A stretch of DNA of 28,648 bases from NCBI GenBank assembly GCA_010093515.1, contig MU001684.1, forward strand, positions 714,954 to 743,601. Direction: 5' to 3'. This stretch comes from Lineolata rhizophorae. Its lineage: Eukaryota; Ascomycota; Dothideomycetes; Lineolatales; Lineolataceae. Made by a program: the position numbers and the translations under genes. Under the pieces are notes generated by a model. That model saw only the letters and a program-made list of their open reading frames with translations. It was not told the origin of the DNA and searched no databases. Of this stretch, positions 10,215-19,868 are shown in pieces. Positions within the stretch are counted from its first letter, which is position 1; every line of letters starts with the position of its first letter.

Positions 10215-11744
10215 GGTGGGAGGGGGGAAGAGGAAGTGGTCGAACGGGAGGAGAAGAAAGCGCGCGGATGCGCCGGTGCGGCTGGAGGCTATTGCTGCTG
10301 TTGATGTTGGTCGGAATAATTTTTTAAGTGGAGTGCGGACGGAACGGCCAGCTTTTTTGCAGGGATTCACTCGCCGAGGGCGGGGGCCCGGACGGCCAGC
10401 TCCACGGTTGGTATACTGTGCCTACTACGTAGCGCTCAAATGGGTTTAACTTCTTAAGTCCTAGTAACAATTCCAGGGATCTTATATTCTTTATCCCCCA
10501 AGCAGGTACCTGCTGATCTTTTGGACACTTCTATGACTTCCAGAGGTAGTGAGAAGACCGCGAACTCAGTCTTGAAACTGAGTGCGCCAAGCGACCGACA
10601 GTTCAATAAACATGGCAGGCAAGCAACCTCAACTCAACTCACCACACCGAAAGTAATTTCAGGCGATCAAGCTACCGTAAGGGGAGCTATCCAGCTTGAG
10701 CCGTCCGACTCACTTCCCCGAAGCCTATCAACAAGACCCCCCAATGTCCTCACTCTCGCGCCTGCGCCACTGCGGGGCAAGTCCCTCCGTCGTCATCGTC
10801 GCCGGGGTCCTCGCCCTCACCTTCCTCCAGGCCGCAGTCCCGACTCAGCCTGAGCAAGAAGGCGGCTCCGGAGGCGGTCAAGCCGGCCAGCCATGTATAC
10901 AGCATGAATAACCGGCGCGTCCTCGCCATCCACGCGCTCGCTCCCGATGCCGTAAGGCGGCCAGGCAGCCGCGAAATGACGGGCAGGGGCATGCCGCGGC
11001 GCATCGCAGCGCAGCAGCCCTGCTCAGCCGCACATGGCCGCAACCACCACCGGCGGCCCTCCGCCAGCACCACCCACACCACGCCCCAAGCAGCCAGTCA
11101 GCTCGGTCCGCCCTTCCCGCGTCATCCGGGGAGTTCAGCTGCGCCCCGGCGGCCACCGTGCCGGGCCCTGCCGGACCTCCCGCCACCGCGTAGGACAGCC
11201 AACTCGATGTATGTAAGCACGAGAGAAGTTCATCCGTGCCAACGTGACTCACGTCCCCGGCCCAGCAGCTCTGGGTTGGTAGCAAACCGCAGATAGACCG
11301 TATTCCGGATCCAGACACCCCTGGGTGGGCGGTGCCTTGAACGGCTGCGGCGAGTCCAAGTCCGCCGTTCCCGTCACGGGGCGCGGGCGCGAGTTATAAA
11401 AGACTTGTGATGCGCCGCGCACTCTGTTGGATGCGGACACGCGCGGCAAGAAGTGGTTCACCTGCTCTTGTTGCAAGATAACGGAGTCGAAAACATTTAT
11501 TCGGACGAGTAAACCGCAAGCCCTTTCCTGGTTGCTAGTCACCCGCTCCTCCTCCTACCCTGCCCTGCGCCGCTCACTTTCCTTTTTCTTTGCGCCTGTT
11601 TCCTCCTACTATCTACCCCGCCAGCCGGCGCTTAACTCTCCATACCCCTCCATCCCCCCAATCCTCACCACCAACCTCCCTACCAACCTCTTAACCTCCA
11701 AACAACCCCCCCCCCCCCAAAACCACCTATAGCAACCTCACAAC
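10215..11744. promoter_or_regulatory. Divergent intergenic region between the TPR gene and the glycine-zipper gene
   Basis: About 1.5 kb between two genes transcribed away from each other, so both promoters lie here. Visible on the plus strand are a TATA box (11395-11401), a CT-rich leader from about 11545, and a run of 13 C at 11706-11718 shortly before the start at 11745. An 8-bp palindrome CTACGTAG lies at 10425-10432. Frames of 100-146 codons at 10521-11318 on both strands have no recognisable domains and I do not call them. Confidence 0.5.
11395..11401 (+). promoter_or_regulatory. TATA box candidate for the glycine-zipper gene
   Basis: TATAAAA in GC-rich surroundings, 344 bp before the start codon and upstream of a CT-rich leader, the usual order in fungal promoters. 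Confidence 0.4.
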
Positions 11745-13037
11745 ATGTCTGCACACGACTACTATGGCGGCGGCGGTAGTGGGGGCGGCTACCCTCCCCC
11801 CCAACAAGGCTACGACGGCGGCTACGGCACCGGAGGGGGCTACGACCAAGGCGCACCGCAGTACGGCGGCGGACAGCCTCCTGTCCAGCAGCCATCCTAC
11901 CCGCAGGATCCTCATTATCAGGGCGGCGGCAGCCCGTATCCTCCAGGCCAGGTGAGTGTGCAGCCAGAATAAAAGGAAAAAGTGAATGCGCCAGAGGAAA
12001 TACTTCTCCGGGGTGCAAGGACGGCCCAGAAAACATCAACACAACCCGTCAATCCAAAACAACACACAGACACAAAGAACGAGCGCCCCGCAAGTCCTAA
12101 ACCTCAAAGGAAGAAAGAGAGAAAAGGACCGGGAAAGTGAAATGAGTTTTCTAACCCTCAAACTACACACACAGTCCGCCTACCAGCCCAGCCCCGCCCC
12201 CTACGGCGCCCCAGCCGGCACCCCCTACGACGACCCCCGCAGCCACTCCCCCTACCACCCGCCTGCCCAACAGCAGCACGGCTACGACGCTTACGGCTCC
12301 TCCGGCCCTCCCCCGGGCATGCCGTCGCAGGACCCGCCCGGCTACGGCGGAGAGGATCAGTACCGCGAAAGCGGCGGCGCCGGCGGGCACGGCGGTGCCG
12401 CCGAGGGCGAGCGCGGGCTCGGCTCGACGCTATTAGGGAGCGCGGGGGGCGGGTTCGTCGGACATAAGATGGGAGGGGGACCGCTGGGGACGATTGGTGG
12501 GGCCATCGCGGGGGCGATTGCGGCGAACGTGTTGGATGATAGGCATGATAAGTGAGTGGAGTCGTGTTTTTTTTCTTTCTCATTTGTTTTTTGAGTCGGA
12601 GTGCGAGCTATGGAGGTGTGCGAGGGGACGGGCGGGCATGGCGGAATAAACAGCTGTTCACCCTCTGCTGCATCTTTCCTCTCCCCTCCCTCCCCTTCTC
12701 CCTTCCTCGTCTCTTTCTCTCTTCCCATCACACCCCTCGCAAGCGCGCAAACCCACTAACCTCCCCCCTCCCCTTTCCTCAAAACAGGAAGAAAAAGAAG
12801 AAGAAGCACCACAAGCATTCGTCGTCGCACTCGCCGTCGCACTCGAGCTCCCACGGCGGCCACTACTCGAGCGCCGGCAGCTACTACGGCGCCGGCAGCA
12901 GCGCCGCCGCCTTGTCCGGCCTCTATCCGGGCAGCTCCTCTTCGCACGGGCATCGCAAGCACAAGAAGCATCATAGTCGCAGTAGGAGCCGGGGGAAGAG
13001 CAGCAGCTCGAGCAGCTCGAGCAGTGACTCGGACTGA
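11745..13037 (+). CDS. Glycine-zipper (2TM-like) protein with Gly/Tyr/Pro-rich head and Lys/His/Ser-rich tail
   Basis: Three exons, 11745-11951, 12175-12551 and 12788-13037, give 277 residues. Introns of 223 and 236 nt have GTGAGT donors and CTAAC branch sites (12151 and near 12757). The start is in CACAACATG. Residues 1-150 are Gly/Tyr/Pro/Gln-rich (YYGGGGSGGGYPPPQQ), likely disordered. Residues about 150-193 hold GSTLLGSAGGGFVGHKMGGG and PLGTIGGAIAGAIAANVLDD, small residues at regular spacing as in glycine-zipper 2TM domains, which pack as membrane hairpins. The tail begins with seven Lys, then HHKH, His/Ser-rich repeats, a HRKHKKHHSRSRSRG stretch and an acidic end (SSSDSD). The function of such fungal proteins is not known. 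Exon borders match the three modules: head, zipper, basic tail. Confidence 0.85.
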
Positions 13038-13914
13038 GGGCGGGTTGTGAAGATCGTAGGTGGGTGTGCGAACGGCGGAGTGGAGCGGAGTCGGTTGGTT
13101 GTAGCTCCTGGGGTTGCTTTTTACGTTCCATCGTTTTCGCGGCTTGATGCTGTCTTCTGTGGCCTCTGTTTTCGTCGTCTTAGTTCGTGTCTCGCATGTT
13201 GGAAAGGAGATCGCTATGTACAAGCTACAGGCCATGGGAGTGGTCTATAGCGAGGTGCTAGGTGTTCTTGGGTGAGATGGGTGGGTGGGCAAGGCTTACG
13301 ATTACGATGACCCTATGTTGTTTGTTCCAGTTTTTTTTGGTCTCCTTGAGGGATGATGTCATCTTTTGCTCTCTCTCTCTCGCCCTCGTATTCTTGATGT
13401 ACCTCTATTTCATGGCCACAAACCACGGGCGGACGATGACCCGGTATGTTTCTGTGCCTCTGGTGTGCTATCACCATCACTCGTTCGTGAATCGCATAAC
13501 ATGCATGCATGGCCATTCAAGTCGTAATCGTGCCCGTGCCAATGCCCGTACCCATGCCCAGCCAGATGCAGAAGAGATAAATAAAAAGGAGAAAAGGAAA
13601 AAGAAATAGAACAGAAAACCCGTACCTCCAAGATCCCAGCAAGTCATAAGATTCGTAAAGTCATTCAACGTCGTTTTCCATGCATACCCGCCTCCATGGA
13701 TTCAAATGCCACTAGCACTCGCATTTCCACTCACCACAACTTGATTCAACTCATTCAGCAACCCGCAGACCCAAGAAGAAGAAAAAAAAAAAAGGAGAGA
13801 GAGACGAAAATAAAGGCTCGCACATTCTCCGCATCGGCAACTCACCCCCCCTCCGCCTTCCCCTTTTCTAACCCCACCCCCTCAAATCCAAAACTCCCCC
13901 CAATGCCAGTCCCA

Positions 13915-13969
13915 CTTCTCCTCCTCCCTCTTCCTCCTCCTCCTCTTCCCTCCCTTCTTCTTCCTCCCC
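13915..13969. repeat. 55-nt uninterrupted polypyrimidine tract (CTC/TTC-rich)
   Basis: Every base from 13915 to 13969 is C or T, mostly CTC and TTC units. It continues, with a few purines, to about 14020. A purine tract of similar composition follows 145 bp downstream. Confidence 0.9.
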
Positions 13970-14113
13970 GCTTCCTCCTCTCCGCCTGCTCCCTCCTGCC
14001 CTCCACCTTGCCCTCCGCCCGCACCCGCACACGCCCCGTCCAGACACCGCAGCGGAGGCGCCACGCTGCGCCTTATCAGGGCGGCGCAGCGGGAGGGGTC
14101 GGTGACATCCGAC

Positions 14114-14147
14114 GAGGAGGGGGAAGGGGAGGGGGAGAAGGAGGAAG
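14114..14147. repeat. 34-nt uninterrupted polypurine tract with G-runs
   Basis: All bases are A or G, including GGGGGAAGGGGAGGGGGAG. It is roughly complementary in composition to the pyrimidine tract upstream, so the two could pair imperfectly. Confidence 0.9.
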
Positions 14148-14177
14148 TGGATGTGGCGCCGGTGGTGGCGCCGGTAG

Positions 14178-14200
14178 TGGTGGTGGTGGTGGTGGTGGTT
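14178..14200. repeat. (GGT)n microsatellite
   Basis: About eight GGT/TGG units in a row. A second, shorter TGG array lies at about 14326-14350. Both yield poly-Thr or poly-His frames on the minus strand that I take to be spurious. Confidence 0.85.
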
Positions 14201-14777
14201 GAGGAGGAGAAAGAGGGGCGGCAGGGGCGGGAGATGGTTTCTTGGTGGCCGCAAGCGTAGGTGTAGGTGAAGATTATGCACATGTTGGGGTGTACGTGTG
14301 CGTATGGTGTGATGGAGTGGTGTGTATGGTGGTGGTGGTGGTGATGGTGGCACTCCGGCAGTGATGATGGTGATGCACGATCCCTTTGAATGTGGAGTGT
14401 GGCGGGTATAAGACGTGTGCGGTGCGAGATGCTAGGCCCCAAGATTCTCCGATTGTAAGATGCTTAGCTCCCGAAGATGGAAGATGACGCGCACCCGCGG
14501 ACCGGAAAATGCAGCTCGGTACCAACGGCGCCACAGAGAAATGCCGACGTAGCGTGGTGGCTTGCCTTTGCATCCGGTGAAGGGGGATGTGGTTGGTGGG
14601 TGTCTCCTTTTGGCGGGACGGGACGCGGATAGAATGCGGACAGAATGCAGGGTGGGTGGAGAACCGCCGGTGTGTATGCGTGCGTACGCGTATGTGCGTG
14701 GAGGCGTCGAAATATGTAGGTACTCCGCTATGCAGGTGCGGATGCACCCGAGGCCGTAAGGCGAAAGAACCCTAGGC

Positions 14778-14804
14778 ACGTATGTACGTATGTACGTACG
14801 TGCG
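14778..14804. repeat. ACGT/GTAC tandem repeat
   Basis: An array of ACGTATGT and ACGTACGT units, largely self-complementary, in the gene-poor interval. Confidence 0.75.
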
Positions 14805-16995
14805 TCGCCTTGGATTTTCCGCTCTTCTGCTTTTCAATTTCTAGTCTTCGGCTTCCGCAGCCACTGGTGTTGCTGGTTGCTGGGTGCTGGTTCCGCCACC
14901 GCCGTCGTTGCTGTGGCCGCAAACGACGGGCCACCAGCACTTGGGGGGAAAGGCAGGGCGGCAACTGGGATTGAGTCGTTCCCGTGGTTGCTGTCGTAGG
15001 TCTTCGTCGTCTTCGTCTTCGTCTGGTGCGAGCACGGAGTAGTACGCTCGGTGGGGGTTTGCTTTCCATGTGCGTGGACCCAAAGCAAAGAGAAGAAAAG
15101 CTTTTCCGGGCCGGGAACACTTTGCAATGGGGTTGAAGAAAGGAAAGGAAAAATTGAGGAATTTGGGTGGAAGAGAGAGAGAAAAGGGTGTGAGTGTGCG
15201 CGCGTTTGGGAGCAAGCGCGGGGCTGGGTCCCTCCGACCAACGGGTGCAGTGCTGCACTGACTTTGCTGCAGGCAGGGCGACGATGCTGGTTGGTGGATT
15301 GGCCTGGCCTGGTTGGTGCAATGGCAGAGATGGCCGGCTCGAGAGAGGCAGCCCTGCCTAAGGAGTAGGTGAGTACGACCAGGAGGGGGAGCCTAGGCAA
15401 ATCGGCCTGCTGGCAAAGGGAGAGAGGAAAAGAGTTTAACTGTTGGCCGCTGAGTGGACAGGCCGTCGGGATGTTGGGTGTCTAAACACCTTTTAATCTT
15501 CGACCTCGTGCATGTACACCGGCCTGCAACCTGCCCGGGCCGTTTGTGCGTGCCACGATTGGCGCTCCCTAGAGCCTCTATAGGCGGCTTGGTCAGCGAT
15601 TCAGCGTCTACGAGGCGCGGCGCACCGACCTGTCGCCGCCAGAACGAAGCAGACAGATCGGAGGCAGGCGAGCAAAGGGACGGGCAGAGCAATGACGGCG
15701 AGGCACCTGGGCATGCCGACGATGCTCGTTCCGGCGGAGAGGGCCCGGCGATGATTGCACGGCCGTCGATTTCCGGGGCCTGGCTTTTGCTCGCGAAAAT
15801 CCCCGACAGGCCTAAGGATCCTTCCAGCAGCCGTGCGTGCGCCCGCGCGTAGGGGTGTGCTCGGCGCATGCGCATATGCCAGTCCGGCAGAACAGACGAG
15901 CAGTCGAAATCATGAGGGAAACCGCCCGAACGGGAGCGATGCGCTGGTCCAGCAAGCCACACGCCCTGACGCGGCCGGGATCCGGGGCCGGGGCCAATCG
16001 CGCGTCGGCCTATCACCGGCCTCTACGTCGCTTCACCACCGCCTTCACCCCCCTGTGTCTTATGTACAGCTCGGCAGGGCTCGTCGTAAGGCTGGTACGT
16101 TGTGCATGTATGTCCTCTGTGGGCGGGTGCTACGTGATAGCGACCCTGGCCGGCTTGTCGCAAAAGGCTAACCCTAATACCTTTGCGCCGGCCCGGCGGC
16201 GACAAGGAGGTGGAGGAGCAGTAGGAGCAAGAGGTAGGCTTTGGTCTGCCTCGGCAGACGGAGGAGAGGCAGGCACCGCATACGTGGCCGCGGGCTGGTG
16301 AGTGGCTGGTGTTGTGTGATTGTTTGGCCGGTTGTGCATGGTGTGTGTGACCGAGAGAAGGCATGTACAGGCTGTATACGGAACTAATCACTGAATTGAC
16401 CGGATGGGTGAGTCGACGGGTGGGTGGGGCGGATGCCGGATATCGCCGTCGATAGGCAAGATATGTAGGTAGCCACTTTGTGGAGGAGGCTCTGGCCGGG
16501 TGGCGACCTCACTTTGAGCGCTGCGAATGGAGTCGGCGTGATGACATTACGAGCCTCATCGTAGCCTGTCATTTTTTTGGTGGGCTCATAGAACAAGTCC
16601 GAGTGGCCAACTTCATTCTCAGATCTACAACTCACTCTGGAGGCCTGATATAGCACTTACAACGTGACACGATGAGGTCATGGATATACCTTCCAGCCAA
16701 TACTACAAGTCACAATCATGCCTATGAAGTGCTCCCTATTCCCCTCATAAAGTCGTCAGGCAACTGATTCGAGGTCGTTCTACCCACCTATCAAAGTACT
16801 ATCTTGAAGCGAAAGCAAACCCACATACCCAACTCCACAACTCCGTCCTCGCACACACCAACCAAATCGATCATTCTACTCTTCCCCGCCCGCTCCAAAG
16901 CATCCAAACTCACCTTATGCTTTCAGACTCAATTTCGCATACTTCAACCTCCCCAGCACAATTTCAATCTACTCACTAGGACTTCCTTCACCCAT

Positions 16996-18342
16996 TCAGA
17001 AACTCTCCCTCCTCCTCCTCCTTCTTCGCCTCCCCCTCTCTCGCCCCCGCCCACCCCCCGCGTTCCCATCATTCGGCCGAAATTCAAACCTCGCCCTACT
17101 CCCGTCTCCTTCCCCATCCTCCCCGCCTCCGCCTCCGTCGCTGCTGGCCCCGTCCGTCGTAAGTCGGCGCGACGCTCGGCGAGGCCACCACTGCTGCCGC
17201 CACCGCCGGTCCTCCGCCTCGCGCTCGCGCTCGCGCTCGGCCGGCCCCCAGAACCGGCGCCCCGCGTCCGCCGTGGGCAACCACCCGGTCAGCAGCTGTT
17301 GCTGGTGCTGTGCGGACCAGCTCCGGCGCCGAGGATACGGGTATCGGTCGTACGCGTGTCCGTGCGGGGGCGGGGTCCCACGCGGAGGCGGCGGCGGCGA
17401 CGGCGGCGGGTGCTGGACCCGGGACTCGCGTCGCATGCCATGGGGTCTTGGCTGCGGCCTTGGCTGCGGCGAGCCTGGCACCGGCGACGGCATTGGCGGC
17501 GGTGGCGTTTCCCGCACCGGGAGCGCCCACCCGCTACTATGCCAGTTGCGGCGGCGACGGCGCGGGCGCCAGTCCGGGTATGCCGGCTGCGGCGGGTAGT
17601 CGTCTGGCTCGGGCATGTAGTCGAGATGTTCTTCTTCTTGGGCCTCTGGGGGCGGCGGCGCGGCGATGTATCGGGGGCCGTGGCGACGGCCGCCGTCATA
17701 ACCGCCCTCGTCGTCATCAACGTCGTAGTCGTCGTCGTCGTCGTCGTTGCGACGGCTCCAGAAGCGACCGGGTAGCGGCGGCCCGGCTGTGGGCTCGTGC
17801 GGCTGCGGGTAAACGTTCAGGTTTAGTTGGATGGACGGACCGGGCGCCGGCGACGTGAGAGGTCGTTCGTATCGAGTGTAGACGGGCTCATCAACGTCGA
17901 CCGGCGGCTCGCCGTTGTCGGGGTAGACGGGCCGCTGGGCGCGCCGGGCGCGGTGCGATCCACGTCGCCCCCGCTCGGGCGTCCGCCGCGCACACCGCTC
18001 GCAGTAGACGCGCTGCGGGTGCGCGCAGGGCGGTGGGTAGTAGTAAGGGTTGTAGGGATCCTGCGGGCGACCGACGTCGTCGCCGTGGTAACCGTGCTGC
18101 CGCTGCCGCCGGCCCCACCATCTAGGGTGGACGTCGTCGGACTCTTCCATCTCGTTGCCGCGCGGAGGTTCGCGGCGGGAGGCAGTGTGACGCGGGAAGT
18201 CGACGTCGGGTATTGCACGCCCACCAGGCCGGAGGAGCATGAGGAGGGCGAACAGTAGCAATGGTAAGGTTGCCAGTGGTATTATCCTCTCCTTCCTCGT
18301 GCCTCGCTCTTGAACTGCCGTGCCTATGCTCGTGCTTGCCAT
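16996..18342 (-). CDS. Hypothetical single-pass membrane protein, low complexity
   Basis: One exon, 448 residues; I do not recognise the family. Near the N-terminus, after MASTSIGTAVQERGTRKE, is a hydrophobic stretch IIPLATLPLLLFALLMLL (about residues 20-37) followed by RPGGR, which suggests a signal anchor or single membrane segment. The remainder looks disordered: Pro/Tyr-rich (DPYNPYYYPPP), a Cys cluster (CAHPQRVYCERC) that could bind metal, an Asp run (NDDDDDDYDVDDDEGG), several Pro runs, REREREAE, and an Arg-rich C-terminus (eight Arg before ESF). The next plus-strand gene starts 1.5 kb away. A 323-codon frame overlaps on the other strand, but the minus frame is longer and has the membrane segment at the expected place. 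GC-rich repeats can keep frames open, so the call is moderate. Confidence 0.55.
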   Translation of the reverse strand: MASTSIGTAVQERGTRKERIIPLATLPLLLFALLMLLRPGGRAIPDVDFPRHTASRREPPRGNEMEESDDVHPRWWGRRQRQHGYHGDDVGRPQDPYNPYYYPPPCAHPQRVYCERCARRTPERGRRGSHRARRAQRPVYPDNGEPPVDVDEPVYTRYERPLTSPAPGPSIQLNLNVYPQPHEPTAGPPLPGRFWSRRNDDDDDDYDVDDDEGGYDGGRRHGPRYIAAPPPPEAQEEEHLDYMPEPDDYPPQPAYPDWRPRRRRRNWHSSGWALPVRETPPPPMPSPVPGSPQPRPQPRPHGMRRESRVQHPPPSPPPPPRGTPPPHGHAYDRYPYPRRRSWSAQHQQQLLTGWLPTADAGRRFWGPAEREREREAEDRRWRQQWWPRRASRRLTTDGASSDGGGGGEDGEGDGSRARFEFRPNDGNAGGGRGRERGRRRRRRRRESF

Positions 18343-19868
18343 TCCTCTTATAACGTGTTTTCGCCCGGCGCCATGTTAGATTGACAGCACAAATGTCCAA
18401 TCGCTGGTGGTAGACCAAAGGCATATTCTTTGTTCCCGCCATTGTGAGTGTTAGTTAGACCAAGAAGTTTGCTGTTAGGGAAATAGACGCTCCAAAGAGC
18501 TATGGGAAGAGCGACTCGCAACTAACATCGTGAGTATCGTGGATAGAAGGCCGTGGCTTGGCTGTGGAGACAAATACATTCTTATTTGCGAGCTGTCGTT
18601 TGGTGTGACTGTTCCACAGGTATGCATGGCGCTGAGGGCGCAATCGACAACCCAATACCGGAAATCCACACATTCAATTGGACAAGACCGCTTAGCTGTG
18701 TAACGCTGAGCAGGCAGTAGTGGTGGCGTGTGGCTCAAGTGACTTAAAAAAAAAAAAAAAAAGAAAAAGAGCAAGATCCCAATTCATAGGAATGATTTGC
18801 CCATATACAACGAGCAACTCGTTACACGTCGCACACCAACGTTAGGAATTTAGGTCCATTCTGCCCGAGCGTATCACGACAAAAGATACGAACCAGAATA
18901 GAACAAAGGATATCAAAACGTACTTCCTACACAGAATAGGAAGTATAGAGTGGTTTGCGGCATCAAACGTATACTTGAGTGTTGCAATTGAGATAAATAT
19001 AGAAGCCAAACCTACACGATACCGTATCTGGATGATTTATGTAGCAGAAAGATAGAGCAACATTGTCGGTAGGAGAAATCACATTTACAGAAGTTTTAGT
19101 GGTGTGACAAGTCACCCCGGCTGTCTCGCCGTCCTGCATGGGTACGAATCAAAGTCCGGCGGGTGTCCTAGGAGAAAGCAATGGTGCACGCGACAGCTGC
19201 TTTTCGGCTTGGGCCATACTCGTACAGTTGCAGCATTGCAAGAGACTTGCAGCGCAACCGCTGTAGAATAGGGTAAATTTGCGTTTAGGGGCTCCCTTCT
19301 GCTCTTAGCAAAGTTGATTGATCAGTTCGGTGTAATGCGATGATCACGGACGATGCGATGTCAGGTGCCTGGTGTAATGGAGGTATAGAAAAGCTCCGTA
19401 AGTCTCGCTAGCTCTTCGGGATAATAGCGGTAGCAATAGAATGGTAGCAACTCAACCGGAGCATCGACAAATTTAGCGGCGATGGGGTTGGAAGAAAGAC
19501 GGACGGCGCGGCGGCATCGACGGAAGTCCGCCCAGGAGCAGGGTCTTGGCAGGGTCACGTGGGGCAGGTGGTACTCGCTAAGCCACGACCTCAATTTGAA
19601 TGAGCCGCGCTTGCTCCATCTGCACCTCCAAAGCCACCAGTAGCTTCTCTTCTCCTGCCTGCGACTCCCTCCAACGCACCCCCACCACAATCCTCCCGTC
19701 TATCGTGACACGCGCCGCTCTACTACTTGCAACGCCGCGATAGCTCCGTCATCCATCCTTTCACGGTCGCATTTTACCCCGCCGTGCGCCCCTACCTGTC
19801 GCCCGCTGTGTTGCAAACGCCGTGCTCTTCTTCCTCACCTACCGCGCCACACCTGCAAGCACTCCAAT
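18343..19868. promoter_or_regulatory. Divergent intergenic region between the 448-residue gene and the GYF gene
   Basis: About 1.5 kb. The middle (about 18780-19120) is distinctly more AT-rich than its surroundings and has no frame of note. It contains an A-rich run (18746-18770) and a perfect 9-bp inverted repeat (18921-18945). The last 180 bp is a C/T-rich leader for the GYF gene. A minus frame at 19361-19690 (109 codons, Trp/Arg-rich at its start) is not recognisable and probably chance. Confidence 0.45.
18921..18945. repeat. Perfect 9-bp inverted repeat, 7-nt loop
   Basis: TACTTCCTA at 18921-18929 and its exact reverse complement TAGGAAGTA at 18937-18945. It could form a hairpin or be a two-fold protein-binding site in the intergenic region. 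Confidence 0.6.

Larger units (their letters stand above)
13038..16995. other. Gene-poor interval of about 4 kb with simple repeats
   Basis: It starts with the 3' flank of the glycine-zipper gene (AATAAA at 13580-13585 is one possible, distant poly(A) signal). From 13.7 to 14.4 kb it is simple-sequence DNA: an A/AG-rich tract (about 13778-13805), a 55-nt pyrimidine run, a 34-nt purine run and GGT repeats. From 14.4 to 17.0 kb it is mixed-composition DNA with many short frames on both strands (for example minus 15393-16016) but no domain, conserved block or spliceable model that I recognise. It could be regulatory DNA, an unannotated non-coding RNA, or a poorly conserved gene. Confidence 0.5.

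Noticed and set aside
10425-10432. Palindrome CTACGTAG, also at 6333-6340, on both flanks of the Emw1/TTC27 gene
   Set aside because: Two copies of one 8-mer in 28 kb is little above chance; related TACGTA strings are common in the non-coding DNA here.
13882-14442. Minus-strand frame of 186 codons rich in His, Thr and Ser
   Set aside because: The His and Thr runs come directly from GGT/TGG microsatellites and the rest from the purine/pyrimidine tracts.
15393-16016. Minus-strand frame of 207 codons, with a plus-strand frame at 15454-15852
   Set aside because: Mixed composition but no domain, no good start context and open frames on both strands; GC-rich chance frames are the simpler reading.
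16168-16177. CTAACCCTAA, a telomere-like or telobox sequence
   Set aside because: Only about one and a half repeat units; expected by chance and not an interstitial telomere.
16804-17775. Plus-strand frame of 323 codons
   Set aside because: Antisense to the 448-residue frame, mostly Pro/Arg/Val runs, with no membrane or family signal.
19100-19185. tRNA-like stretch with GGTACGAATC resembling a T-loop
   Set aside because: The T-loop consensus is broken and no acceptor or anticodon stem pairs around it.
19361-19690. Minus-strand frame of 109 codons upstream of the GYF gene
   Set aside because: Not low complexity in its second half, but no match to a family I know, and it falls in the expected GYF promoter.
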